DNA from: Sporocytophaga sp.
GTDB taxonomy: Bacteria; Bacteroidota; Bacteroidia; Cytophagales; Cytophagaceae
Direction: 5' to 3'
Length of the DNA stretch: 64,000 nucleotides
NCBI RefSeq assembly: GCF_017745095.1
Contig: NZ_JAGHZZ010000016.1
Span: 1 to 64,000, forward strand
The position numbers were made by a program, and so were the translations under genes. Positions 8,579 to 17,787 of the stretch are shown here, piece by piece; position 1 is the stretch's first letter, and each line of letters opens with the position of its first letter. The notes beneath the pieces are model-generated. The model was not told the DNA's origin. It saw only the letters and a list, made by a program, of their open reading frames with translations, and searched no databases.

Positions 8579-9274
8579 ATGAATAAACTCGTAATTTTCT
8601 CTATACTGTTTTTTTTATGTTCCTTTTCTGGTCATGAAAATTCTCCTCTTAACATGAAGAGGTATGAGACTGTAAAAACAAATGTTCAGTCTCAAAGAAA
8701 GAAATTTAAAGCACTATATGAAGCTGCTACTTTAGCAGGAAAGAAGAAGGTCCTTTCTGAGGCTGGAAAATATTTACATAAAAGTTTAACGGATACTATT
8801 TTTTACTATTGGTATGGCACCAAATGGGACTTTAATGGCTATACTGATAAACCCAGAGAGGGCATCATCGCTTGCGGATATTTTGTGTCTACTCCGCTTA
8901 AACATTGCGGATTTAATTTAAACCGGTTTAAGCTTGCTCAACAATATTCTTTGGAGATTGTAAAGAGAATAAGTAGTGGCGATTCTGTTCTGACTTATAG
9001 AGGAATGAATTCGCAGCAATTTCTTCAGAATACTAGAGGGAAAATAAAGGATGGATTGTATGTCATAGGGCTCGACAACCATGTTGGATTTCTGCACTAT
9101 GAAGGTCAGGAAGTTTATTTTATTCATTCCAGTTATTTTGATCCTGGAACTGTTGTGCGCGAAAAAGCCTCTGAATCAAAAGCCCTGGCAACCTCCCGAA
9201 CGTTTGTGATGTGTAACATCAGCAGTAATGAAAAGCTTATAAAAAAATGGATATTGGGAGAGGAGATAGCTTAA
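8579..9274 (+). CDS. Secreted protein, NlpC/P60-like cysteine peptidase fold suspected
   Basis: Signal peptide; YYWYGTKWDFNG...ACGYFVST and later NHVGFLHYEGQEVYFIHSSY give Cys then His in papain-like order. Confidence 0.55.
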   Translation: MNKLVIFSILFFLCSFSGHENSPLNMKRYETVKTNVQSQRKKFKALYEAATLAGKKKVLSEAGKYLHKSLTDTIFYYWYGTKWDFNGYTDKPREGIIACGYFVSTPLKHCGFNLNRFKLAQQYSLEIVKRISSGDSVLTYRGMNSQQFLQNTRGKIKDGLYVIGLDNHVGFLHYEGQEVYFIHSSYFDPGTVVREKASESKALATSRTFVMCNISSNEKLIKKWILGEEIA

Positions 9275-9384
9275 ATAAATGCATCTTCAATGATAGTGAG
9301 AAATGAAAGCAGGCCCTGCATTTCTGTGATGGATGGCTTTTGCCCTTTGAAACACAAGCCATCGAGCAGAGTTAAATATTGATC

Positions 9385-10077
9385 TTATTTCCTATAACTT
9401 AGAAATCCAATATGTATGCCTACGTGATAAGAGAATGAAAATTTTTCAAAATAATAGTTAGGATCAAATGTAAACTGGCTGCTACCACCATAATGGTCTA
9501 AATAATCATAATCTCCAATATTATATGTGACACCTGGACCAGTATAAAAATCAAAATAAGCAGAACCCATAATTGCTCGTTTTCCCAAGATTACTCTTAA
9601 ACCGTAGATATTTAAATTCATATTTTCTAAATATTGGTCTGATTCGTATTGAGTACCATTTGCATAACCGATCCATTTTTCTTTAAACCATCTTCTTTTG
9701 TAAAACACTCCAGGAGCTATATAATAGCGGTAGTTATTTTTTCCTAAACTTATTTTATAATCAAAGTTAAAAGCTACTTCATTGGCTGCTATATATTCGT
9801 AAGATGTACCGAAGATTGGAAAATCCAATGTAGGTTTATCTCTGACTGCAAAACAGAGACTATTTGAGTTTTTTAGAAAATATTCAAAATAAGCATTTAC
9901 GCCAAAAATGGATAAGGGAATCAAGTTAATTCCACCACCATATTGAATAGATCTGTGGTTACTATCCAGATTTTTCTTTTCTTTATTAAAATCTGCTGGA
10001 GACCAAACTGGACGTGCTTTAGCTAAATTCGTATTAAGCACTAAGAATAAGATTACAACTTTGATAAAAAAATTCAT
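9385..10077 (-). CDS. Hypothetical exported/outer-membrane protein
   Basis: Signal peptide, beta-rich tail. Confidence 0.55.
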   Translation of the reverse strand: MNFFIKVVILFLVLNTNLAKARPVWSPADFNKEKKNLDSNHRSIQYGGGINLIPLSIFGVNAYFEYFLKNSNSLCFAVRDKPTLDFPIFGTSYEYIAANEVAFNFDYKISLGKNNYRYYIAPGVFYKRRWFKEKWIGYANGTQYESDQYLENMNLNIYGLRVILGKRAIMGSAYFDFYTGPGVTYNIGDYDYLDHYGGSSQFTFDPNYYFEKFSFSYHVGIHIGFLSYRK

Positions 10078-10340
10078 ATTAAAAATATATATGTATATTA
10101 ACTAAGATACATGTTTTTTTGAATTGTAACAAAAAATCAGCAGTTATTCATAAATTAGTTTTATATTTAATATACAATCTAATAGCCTATTGTCTCTGTG
10201 GTGATGCCCAAGGGCTTAAGCTATAAGCGTTTACAATAGTGTCGCAATAAGCTTATATTTGTACTTTAATATTTTAATCTAATCATTTATGAGAATTTTT
10301 TTAAACAGTGTTATAAAAGCACTTTTATGGCAGGACTGTG

Positions 10341-10457
10341 ATGAAGAATGAATTTAATTCCAGAATTAATGTGTCAGACATGAGGAATGGAGTTTATATT
10401 TTGGTTATGAAAGATTCGAAAAGTAATATCATTAAATCTGCCAGATTCGTGAAATAA
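10341..10457 (+). pseudogene. Orphan T9SS type A sorting-domain tail
   Basis: Reads MKNEFNSRINVSDMRNGVYILVMKDSKSNIIKSARFVK*, a typical C-terminal sorting end with no gene body, followed by a terminator. Confidence 0.7.
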
Positions 10458-10475
10458 TTTATTTCAATCAATCTT

Positions 10476-10514
10476 TATAAAGAAGGGTTGCCATAAAAGC
10501 AACCTTTCTTTATT
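10476..10514 (+). terminator. Rho-independent terminator
   Basis: ATAAAGAAgGGTTGC cataaaa GCAACCtTTCTTTAT then T-rich. Confidence 0.7.
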
Positions 10515-10569
10515 TTTATAAGGTATAAGTTTTTGTTATAAATAACCTGAGTTCACAGGCCAGTATAAT

Positions 10570-11523
10570 ATGATGGCTATGAAAAATAAAAAGAGTACAA
10601 GTATTCAGACAAAACCATTTAAGTCATTAGCATTTAAGGTAACGACCAATACCGAACTGATGAAGTTCCTGATTGAAATGTTACCTCATAAAAGCAGGAC
10701 GCATATCAAATCTTTGTTAGCGCATAAACAGGTTTATGTTGATGGAAAGCAGGTAAGCCAGTTTAATACATCTTTAACTGTCGGACAGGAAGTAACTATT
10801 GGCAAGGGAGATAACAGAACAGAAGTCAATCTTCCAGGTATAAAAATTATGTATGAAGACAAAGATCTTATAGTGATCAATAAAGCAGAAGGGCTATTAT
10901 CCATAGCTACAGAAAATGGGACGGATGATACTGCTTATAGCTTGTTAAGCAAATACTTGAAGGCGCAGCATTACAGTAACCGTATTTTTGTAGTACATCG
11001 TCTTGATCGTGATACTTCAGGAGTAATGATGTATGCCAAAAGCCAGCATGTTCAAGAACTGCTGCAGGAGGCCTGGAACACTAATGTAACAGAACGAACT
11101 TATCTTGCCATTGTTCATGGGATTCCTGAAAAAGAAAAGGATACCATAAGTTCCTATTTGAGAGAAAGCAAAGCATATAAAGTTCATTCAAGCAGAGTTT
11201 CTGTTCCTGGTGGAGAAAAGGCCATTACCCACTATGAGACAGTTACTAGCACAGACAATTATAGTTTGGTTAAAGTAAATCTGGAAACAGGTAAAAAGAA
11301 TCAAATTAGAGTTCATATGCAGGATATTGGTCATCCTATTATAGGAGATAAAAAATATGGTTCAACCCAAAACCCAATCAAGCGGTTGGGGCTTCATGCA
11401 TGGGTGCTAGCTTTTACCCATCCAACAACAAAAAAGGAATTGAGGTTTCAAACAGAACTTCCTGGAAAGTTTAGGAAAATTTTTCCAAATGCATTGAAAG
11501 ATCAGGAACAAGCGAGGGAGTAA
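10570..11523 (+). CDS. RluA family pseudouridine synthase with S4 domain
   Basis: S4-like LPHKSRTHIKSLLAHKQVYVDGK; catalytic VHRLDRDTSGVMMYAKS. Confidence 0.92.
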   Translation: MMAMKNKKSTSIQTKPFKSLAFKVTTNTELMKFLIEMLPHKSRTHIKSLLAHKQVYVDGKQVSQFNTSLTVGQEVTIGKGDNRTEVNLPGIKIMYEDKDLIVINKAEGLLSIATENGTDDTAYSLLSKYLKAQHYSNRIFVVHRLDRDTSGVMMYAKSQHVQELLQEAWNTNVTERTYLAIVHGIPEKEKDTISSYLRESKAYKVHSSRVSVPGGEKAITHYETVTSTDNYSLVKVNLETGKKNQIRVHMQDIGHPIIGDKKYGSTQNPIKRLGLHAWVLAFTHPTTKKELRFQTELPGKFRKIFPNALKDQEQARE

Positions 11524-11760
11524 GTTTTTGCTATTGGCTATCTTGTTCTATGGTTGTGGAACATTTATATTATAGACGGGGGACCTAATAATCAGGCCCC
11601 GTGGCTTATTAAAATTTATAATACCTGCTCTTTTTGTAAGAGAATGTTTTCTCGTTGTTTATCATTTAAAATTCCATTTTACGTCTATTTAAGGGAGATA
11701 AATTATTTAGATAATAAATGATAGATGTTCTTTTTAAAAAAAAAGCACAACAATTTTAAT

Positions 11761-12042
11761 TTATGCTATGCTTGGTGTCGAAGGGTTTAAGTATTTTCTT
11801 AACTCTTCTTCTATTTTGCTGCATGGCACAAAAAATGGCTTTTCTGTTATTTCAAAAACTACAGCTCCTGTAATTACTTTATAGTTGCCTTCTATTGCTC
11901 CTAATATTGTTTGAATAGCGTAATTCCCACTCAAGGTATCACCTGTAAATTTTCCCCCTTTTGCTGTAATACTCGTCCTTGCTTTTTCTATCAAACCTTC
12001 TATAGGTTCATTAAATTCAATGCTAAAATTACAATTTGCCAT
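11761..12042 (-). CDS. Hypothetical 93-aa protein
   Basis: Intact ORF with ATG; no recognised family. Confidence 0.5.
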   Translation of the reverse strand: MANCNFSIEFNEPIEGLIEKARTSITAKGGKFTGDTLSGNYAIQTILGAIEGNYKVITGAVVFEITEKPFFVPCSKIEEELRKYLNPSTPSIA

Positions 12043-12234
12043 GTTTTGTTGTTATTTTTTGGGTTTAACCTTTACTATAACATTCATGAATATGTCGAAT
12101 GTTTTACAAATTTAAATATCCCTTTCTTTTTTGTAGTATTTGAGTTGAAAATTAATAAACTATCTTTTGCAATTGAAAATATTTCAATAAACTAAAAGGC
12201 TTGAAATATTGAGGAAGACAGCACTCTTCCACTA

Positions 12235-12308
12235 TCCATTGACTTATATTATTTGAGCAATGATTAGTGTCAATTGCTTTCACAGTGTATAAGTTCGTTG
12301 TCAATGGA
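12235..12308. repeat. 74-bp imperfect hairpin element
   Basis: TCCATTGAC...CTTATA...AGCAAT...ATTGCT...TATAAG...GTCAATGGA nested arms. Confidence 0.6.
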
Positions 12309-12755
12309 CTTATTCAGTATCTAAGTCTGCTACATCATTAGATGCTGATATTAACAGATCTAGAAGAAGCGAGCAAATCTCAGAAGAGTTAATAAAAAAA
12401 CATAATTCAATTAGCAATAATGATATTAATGTTTAAGGTCAAAATAAAAGCAGTATAGCAGTATAAAGGACTTAAATATGAGGATAAAGATAAAATTCAA
12501 TTTGTATTAAGATTGAAAAGAGAAAATAGGTATGAAGAAAGTCCAGAAATTTTATTGGAGTGATATGTAAATATCCACTGCATACAAACCTTAATGGACT
12601 AATTGGTGGGATTTATATATCTGATGAAAGATTTAAAAAATAGTTTGGAATATTTTCAAAGGGCTTTAAAGTGGACTTTACCATTCATTGATTGAATTTA
12701 GGAAGAGATGATGAAGTTATGGAAGAGTTTAATATATATTCCTAATGGATATAGG
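12309..12755 (+). pseudogene. Decayed coding region, unknown family
   Basis: Coding-like stretches broken by stops and frame changes: YKGLKYEDKDKIQFVLRLKRENRYEESPEILLE* and PLHTNLNGLIGGIYISDERFKK*FGIFSKGFKVDFTIH*LNLGRDDEVMEEFNIYS*. Confidence 0.4.
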
Positions 12756-13220
12756 TAACTATTAAGAAACTTTATAAAAACTTGGATAAAAATATAATGA
12801 CGCCAGGAAATATTGAGTGTTAAACTACAAAATACATATTTTGAATTCAGAGTAATCAGATTTCCTCCCATACAATCTCTCCCGATAACTTTGGGGACTC
12901 TCCAAATATTATTATCCTAATATTTTAAAAACAAAACCTGGTAATCCTGGTTATAACAGGTCCATGGAAGATAGTAAAGGTGCCAAGAATTTTAACTTAC
13001 AGTCCTTATACCCATATACTTACTAAAATGTTTGATCTGTAAAAAAAATCGGTACGCGTTTTATTGTGGTTGTAAGATTAAGAAAAAAAATAAGGGAAAC
13101 AGACTTTCTCAGAGTTTAAAATGCACTAATTCCCAAATACAAAGGTTATATTGTGGTAATTTTGTAATCCAAAGACTGAGAGGGTAAATTTTTTCAAGGT
13201 CTTTTTTAAAAAAAATATTC

Positions 13221-14318
13221 ATGGTAAAATTAGAAACTCCAAAAGCTGTCAGCAAGGAAAAGTTGTGTTTTAGTAATATTTCGCGACCGGTTTTATTGGA
13301 GCTCAGAAAACAAACAAAGGGATACTTTGATGAAACAGGCAAGGAAACGACAGGCAATTCGGGATTATACATTAAAGCCTTCTCATTTGTAGCAATCTTT
13401 TTCATTTGCTATTTAACTATACTTTTAAGGTCCAATTCATTTGGAGTAGCTCTTTGCCTTTATGCAATAATGGGATTTGCAGCAGCCGCTCTTGGTTTTA
13501 ATCTGATGCACGATGGTGCACATGGAAGCTTCTCAAAAAAGAAATGGCTGAATTCTCTTGCTGCATATAGTATAAACCTTCTGGGAGGGGACGCTGTGTT
13601 ATGGAAAAATAAACACAATATGATCCATCATACTTATACGAACATTGAAGGGTATGATCAGGATATAGCTCAGATGCCAGTCTTCAGATTGAATACATTA
13701 CAGAAAAAATCATTCTTTCACAGATTTCAGCATTGGTATAGTTTTTTTATTTATGGACTCTCTTCTCTGCTTTGGATATTCCTGCTAGATTATCAAAAAT
13801 ATTTTAGCGGCAAAATTGGTAATTTGAAAATCAGCAACTTTAAAACAACAGATCACATTGTTTTCTGGGTTACAAAAGTGGGATATATAGTAGCTTATTT
13901 GATTGTTCCTGCTATTTTTAATGGTTGGCTAATTACTCTGACTGGTTTTTTTGTATTTCATTTTGTCTTGGGATTAGTGCTTTCAGTTGTCTTCCAGTTA
14001 GCGCATGTAGTAGAAAATACTGAATTCTCAGAGCCTCCAACAGAAGGAAAAGTTGAAGACGAATGGGCTGTTCACCAATTAAAAACAACCTCTAACTTTG
14101 CAACTCGCAATAGGTTTGTTACATGGTATACAGGTGGTTTAAATTTTCAGGTAGAGCATCATCTTTTCCCAAATATTAGCCATGTACATTATCCGGAATT
14201 GAATAAAATTGTAAAGCGCGTCTGTTTTGAGCTGGATGTGCCGTATAATGAATTCCCATCATTCTCATCAGCGCTGGGTTCTCATCTTGCCCATCTTAAA
14301 GAAACAGGAAGAGCCTAA
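13221..14318 (+). CDS. Fatty acid (acyl-CoA) front-end-type desaturase
   Basis: His boxes HDGAH, HNMIHH and QVEHH. Confidence 0.92.
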   Translation: MVKLETPKAVSKEKLCFSNISRPVLLELRKQTKGYFDETGKETTGNSGLYIKAFSFVAIFFICYLTILLRSNSFGVALCLYAIMGFAAAALGFNLMHDGAHGSFSKKKWLNSLAAYSINLLGGDAVLWKNKHNMIHHTYTNIEGYDQDIAQMPVFRLNTLQKKSFFHRFQHWYSFFIYGLSSLLWIFLLDYQKYFSGKIGNLKISNFKTTDHIVFWVTKVGYIVAYLIVPAIFNGWLITLTGFFVFHFVLGLVLSVVFQLAHVVENTEFSEPPTEGKVEDEWAVHQLKTTSNFATRNRFVTWYTGGLNFQVEHHLFPNISHVHYPELNKIVKRVCFELDVPYNEFPSFSSALGSHLAHLKETGRA

Positions 14319-14360
14319 GCAGGCTTGCAGTAAATAATATTAGAAATAAATAAAATTTAA

Positions 14361-14396
14361 AAAGCCCGGAGATAATTAATACCTCCGGGCTTTTTC
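14361..14396 (+). terminator. Rho-independent terminator
   Basis: AAAGCCCGGAG ataattaatac CTCCGGGCTTT TT. Confidence 0.9.
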
Positions 14397-14576
14397 ATTT
14401 CTAATAGAACTGGTTGATGGACAAATTTTATATGTATTTTCGGTTCAAAACATCACTTTTTTGCCTGACTGCAAAGATATGAGCCCGCTGAGAGGTCAAA
14501 TCTATAGTTAATACAAAAAAAACATTGTGTTAGGACTTCGGTTATTTAAGGTACTTTATACTTAAATGAAAAGGCC

Positions 14577-16520
14577 ATGCAGAAATTTTACGATTTCAAG
14601 TATCTATCCATTATAATTTCTACTGTTTTATTTTTTCTTATTCTACCTGATAGTAAAGCCCAATCTCCTGCAAATGATGATTGCTCCGGTGCAATTAATC
14701 TTACAGTTGACGCACCTTTTGTAAGCGGTAATGTACAGGGGGCCACTCAATCTATGTCAGGTTGCGTTGCTACTGCCGGACAGGCTGGTGGAAGTGCTAA
14801 TGATGATGTATGGTATAAGTTTCAGGCAACCTCTCCATACCTTGTCATTGCAGCACAGGGATCTGAACAATTTAACGCAGTAGTACAGGTATTTTCAGGA
14901 GGATGTTCAAATCTGACACCAATGGACTGTGCCAGCGAGGGAAAAATAGGAAAAGTGGAAAAACTTCCACTTAATTATTATACGCCCGGGAACACTTACT
15001 ATGTAAGAGTATATGATTTAGGTGTTGGAATGCCTGCAACAACAGACTTTCAAATAAAGGTTTATACTGCCATTCCTCCAGCCAATGATAATTGTGCTAC
15101 AGCTAAGCCTGTAACAGTAAGCGATCATTGTATGAATAGTACAGAAAATCAGGAGGGAGCTACTGGCTCTGGCATTACTCCAACCTGTGCTAATGGAGCG
15201 GCAAATAACGATGACATTTGGTATTCATTCCAGCCAACGAGCCAAAATGTAATTCTTAGCGCCCACGCCTCACACAACTACAGAGCTGTAATGGAAGTAT
15301 ACGATGGATGCGGAGGAAATGCTATCGGTTGTACTACCACAGTTAAACACAATCAGGCTCTTAAACTGGCATTTCATAATTTAAATCCTGCACACACTTA
15401 TTATTTCAGAGTATTTAACTACTATCAACCTTTATCTAAAAGCGAAACTTTCCAGCTTTGCGTTTATGATCCTCCGGCTCCTTCAAATGATGATTGCAGT
15501 GGAGCAATAGAAATTGTTGGAAATGATACACTATCCGGATCGGTAGATGGTGCTACAGCTACGACAGGTTACCAGGCTCCTTGTTCCGGCTCTCCAGATG
15601 ATGATCTCTGGTATAAATTTACTGCAGGTTCTAATCAGGAGGCATTTAGCCTTTTCCCAACTCCTTATTTTGATGGTGTTCTACAAGCCTTTGATGCTTG
15701 TAACGGACAACAAATTGGATGCGTGAATGCCGGGGGAAGAAATAAGGTTGAAACACTATCATTAAACAATCTGACTGCAGGACAGGACTATTTTATCCGG
15801 GTTTTTACAACTGAAGATGTTGCATCAGTAACAGCAGATTTTAAAATTGCGCGTACTTCAGGACCAACTGCCATTTCAAACGATGATTGTGCATATGCAA
15901 TAAATATTCCTGTATCTGAGCCAGTAAATAGTATGACAGGCTCTCTTGAAAATGCAACTCAATCCAAAGGACCTTGTAATGGGACAGGCGAGGCCAATGA
16001 TGTCTGGTATAAATTCATAGCAGCTTCAAACACTGGCACAGTTAAATTAACCCCTATAGATGGTGCTGATCTTGTTTTGAATATCGTTTCCGATTGTGCT
16101 GGTAATACTATTGCCTGCGTTGATGATAATGGCGAAGGAGATGAGGAAATATGGCAAGCTGATAATCTGGTAATACATCAACCCTATTTTATCAGAATAT
16201 ATGATTCTAACGGAGGTAACCACAATTCTAACTTTATTGTAAGCTTTGAAAGTGACCTGGTGGTCCAGGCAATTAATGATAAAGATAATGCAGGAGGCCT
16301 GATAGTCTTTCCGATTCCTGTAGAGAATGTTTTAAATATTCAAGATAATAAAATCCAAAAGGGAAATTTAACCTTGTGTGATTTGCAAGGAAATATTTTA
16401 CTCAGTGAAAATGGTGATTTGAAAAGTACCTATGATATATCAGCAATTAAGCCAGGTGCATATATTCTGAAAATTATTTCTGATGATAGGGTAGATGCAA
16501 TCAAGATTATCAAGAGATAG
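14577..16520 (+). CDS. T9SS-secreted protein with four PPC-like tandem modules
   Basis: Four NDDC..AI...ATqs...NDDvWYKFxA modules and a C-terminal sorting domain VFPIPVENVLNI..PGAYILKIISDDRVDAIKIIKR. Confidence 0.85.
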   Translation: MQKFYDFKYLSIIISTVLFFLILPDSKAQSPANDDCSGAINLTVDAPFVSGNVQGATQSMSGCVATAGQAGGSANDDVWYKFQATSPYLVIAAQGSEQFNAVVQVFSGGCSNLTPMDCASEGKIGKVEKLPLNYYTPGNTYYVRVYDLGVGMPATTDFQIKVYTAIPPANDNCATAKPVTVSDHCMNSTENQEGATGSGITPTCANGAANNDDIWYSFQPTSQNVILSAHASHNYRAVMEVYDGCGGNAIGCTTTVKHNQALKLAFHNLNPAHTYYFRVFNYYQPLSKSETFQLCVYDPPAPSNDDCSGAIEIVGNDTLSGSVDGATATTGYQAPCSGSPDDDLWYKFTAGSNQEAFSLFPTPYFDGVLQAFDACNGQQIGCVNAGGRNKVETLSLNNLTAGQDYFIRVFTTEDVASVTADFKIARTSGPTAISNDDCAYAINIPVSEPVNSMTGSLENATQSKGPCNGTGEANDVWYKFIAASNTGTVKLTPIDGADLVLNIVSDCAGNTIACVDDNGEGDEEIWQADNLVIHQPYFIRIYDSNGGNHNSNFIVSFESDLVVQAINDKDNAGGLIVFPIPVENVLNIQDNKIQKGNLTLCDLQGNILLSENGDLKSTYDISAIKPGAYILKIISDDRVDAIKIIKR

Positions 16521-16556
16521 GATGTTTTTATAAATATTCAGATTCCTAAAGAAACG

Positions 16557-16584
16557 AAAGCCCCCGACATGTCGGGGGCTTTTT
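16557..16584. terminator. Bidirectional rho-independent terminator
   Basis: AAAGCCCCCGACATGTCGGGGGCTTT then TT. Confidence 0.92.
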
Positions 16585-16593
16585 GTTTATAGC

Positions 16594-17298
16594 TCACACC
16601 GCTACCTGCCGTGTCACTGCAATCTTTATAATTTCAGAAAACTCACCAACCTGCTCGTCTTTGATTCTGTATATACCTTTATAAGCCCATATAGCCATTT
16701 CTTTTTCATCAGGAATAGGATTGGTATCTATATAATCAGGAGTATAGTCATTTACAAGGAAAATGAATCCATTGCCATCATTTCTGTCTACATAAATGTC
16801 TAAAGAATCAGCTTGGCCCTTTTTCCATTTGATAAGTGGACGTCCAGCATCAAGTCCGCCGTTTAGCTTAGGTTTAAATCCTATTTTATTAGTTGCTTTG
16901 GGAGCGATGATCCCGAGGTCTTTGCCGATAGATTCATTGTAGTTGGGGTGAAACTTGATTCTTTGAACCAGTTTGGCAAGCCGTTTAAATATACCAGGCT
17001 TTACAGCAATAGAAGGGCGGGTGATTACCGAAGTAACTTGAGGATATGTCAAAGGATCCGTTCCATCTCCGGTTCCAAGTAACTTTTTGAAAGCTACATT
17101 TTGAGCCAGTGAACTTTTAAGGTTTTCTACCATCTGAATTGAATAAATAAAAGAAGCCGCATCATTGGAAGTACCTAAAATTTCATCAGGAAGAATACCA
17201 ACTTTTTCCCCGTGGACTGCTAGTTTCAGTGTGAAATTTTTAAGCCAAATGGCCTTTTCATTATCTGTTCTTGGAAGATATTTATTATTGTTTTTCAT
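16594..17298 (-). CDS. Hypothetical protein
   Basis: Intact ORF; ATG at 17298 (MKNNNKYLPRT) preferred. Confidence 0.65.
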   Translation of the reverse strand: MKNNNKYLPRTDNEKAIWLKNFTLKLAVHGEKVGILPDEILGTSNDAASFIYSIQMVENLKSSLAQNVAFKKLLGTGDGTDPLTYPQVTSVITRPSIAVKPGIFKRLAKLVQRIKFHPNYNESIGKDLGIIAPKATNKIGFKPKLNGGLDAGRPLIKWKKGQADSLDIYVDRNDGNGFIFLVNDYTPDYIDTNPIPDEKEMAIWAYKGIYRIKDEQVGEFSEIIKIAVTRQVAV

Positions 17299-17367
17299 AG
17301 CTGTCAAAAGTTTGAGAAGAAAAATATTTAATGGCTTCAATATTAATATTTTGTAACATGCAAGGCA

Positions 17368-17787
17368 AGCTTTATCCAGTTAATTTGGAGAGAGGAATTC
17401 CTAATTGTATTTGCCGACCGGTAAAACGAATTGGGCGAATGGCAATCAGGATTTGCTGAATGATTATTTAAATTTGCCGAACTTCCGATTGAATTATATG
17501 TTCGGCAAATTCAATTTGACGAACATATAATTTAATGTGCCGAATAGTTAATTAAACTTGCCGATTGGCTAATTCAGTTTGCCGTATAGTTAATTCAATT
17601 TATTAAATGGCAAATAAGATTCGCTATTCGGATAATTCAATTTGCGGAGCAAAAAACTGAATTTATGGTACGGCAAACTTCAAAAGGCGGTGGGCGTATG
17701 AAATTTTGCAGTCAGCAAATTGGATTTGCAAAACATACAATGGAAATTGCGAAGCTGTAAATTGGATTTTAGCAATTTTTATGAAAC
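17368..17787. repeat. Degenerate 21-bp tandem array, 18-20 units in phase
   Basis: TTTGCCGA-like starts at 17410, 17431, 17452, 17473, 17515, 17536, 17557, 17578, 17641 and 17725, all at multiples of 21 from 17410; interleaved with CGGCAAAtT-type half-sites in the same phase. Confidence 0.85.

Noticed and set aside
17368-17787. The 21-bp periodic array as a CRISPR array
   Set aside because: Units are strongly diverged, with no conserved repeat plus unique spacer organisation and no cas genes nearby.
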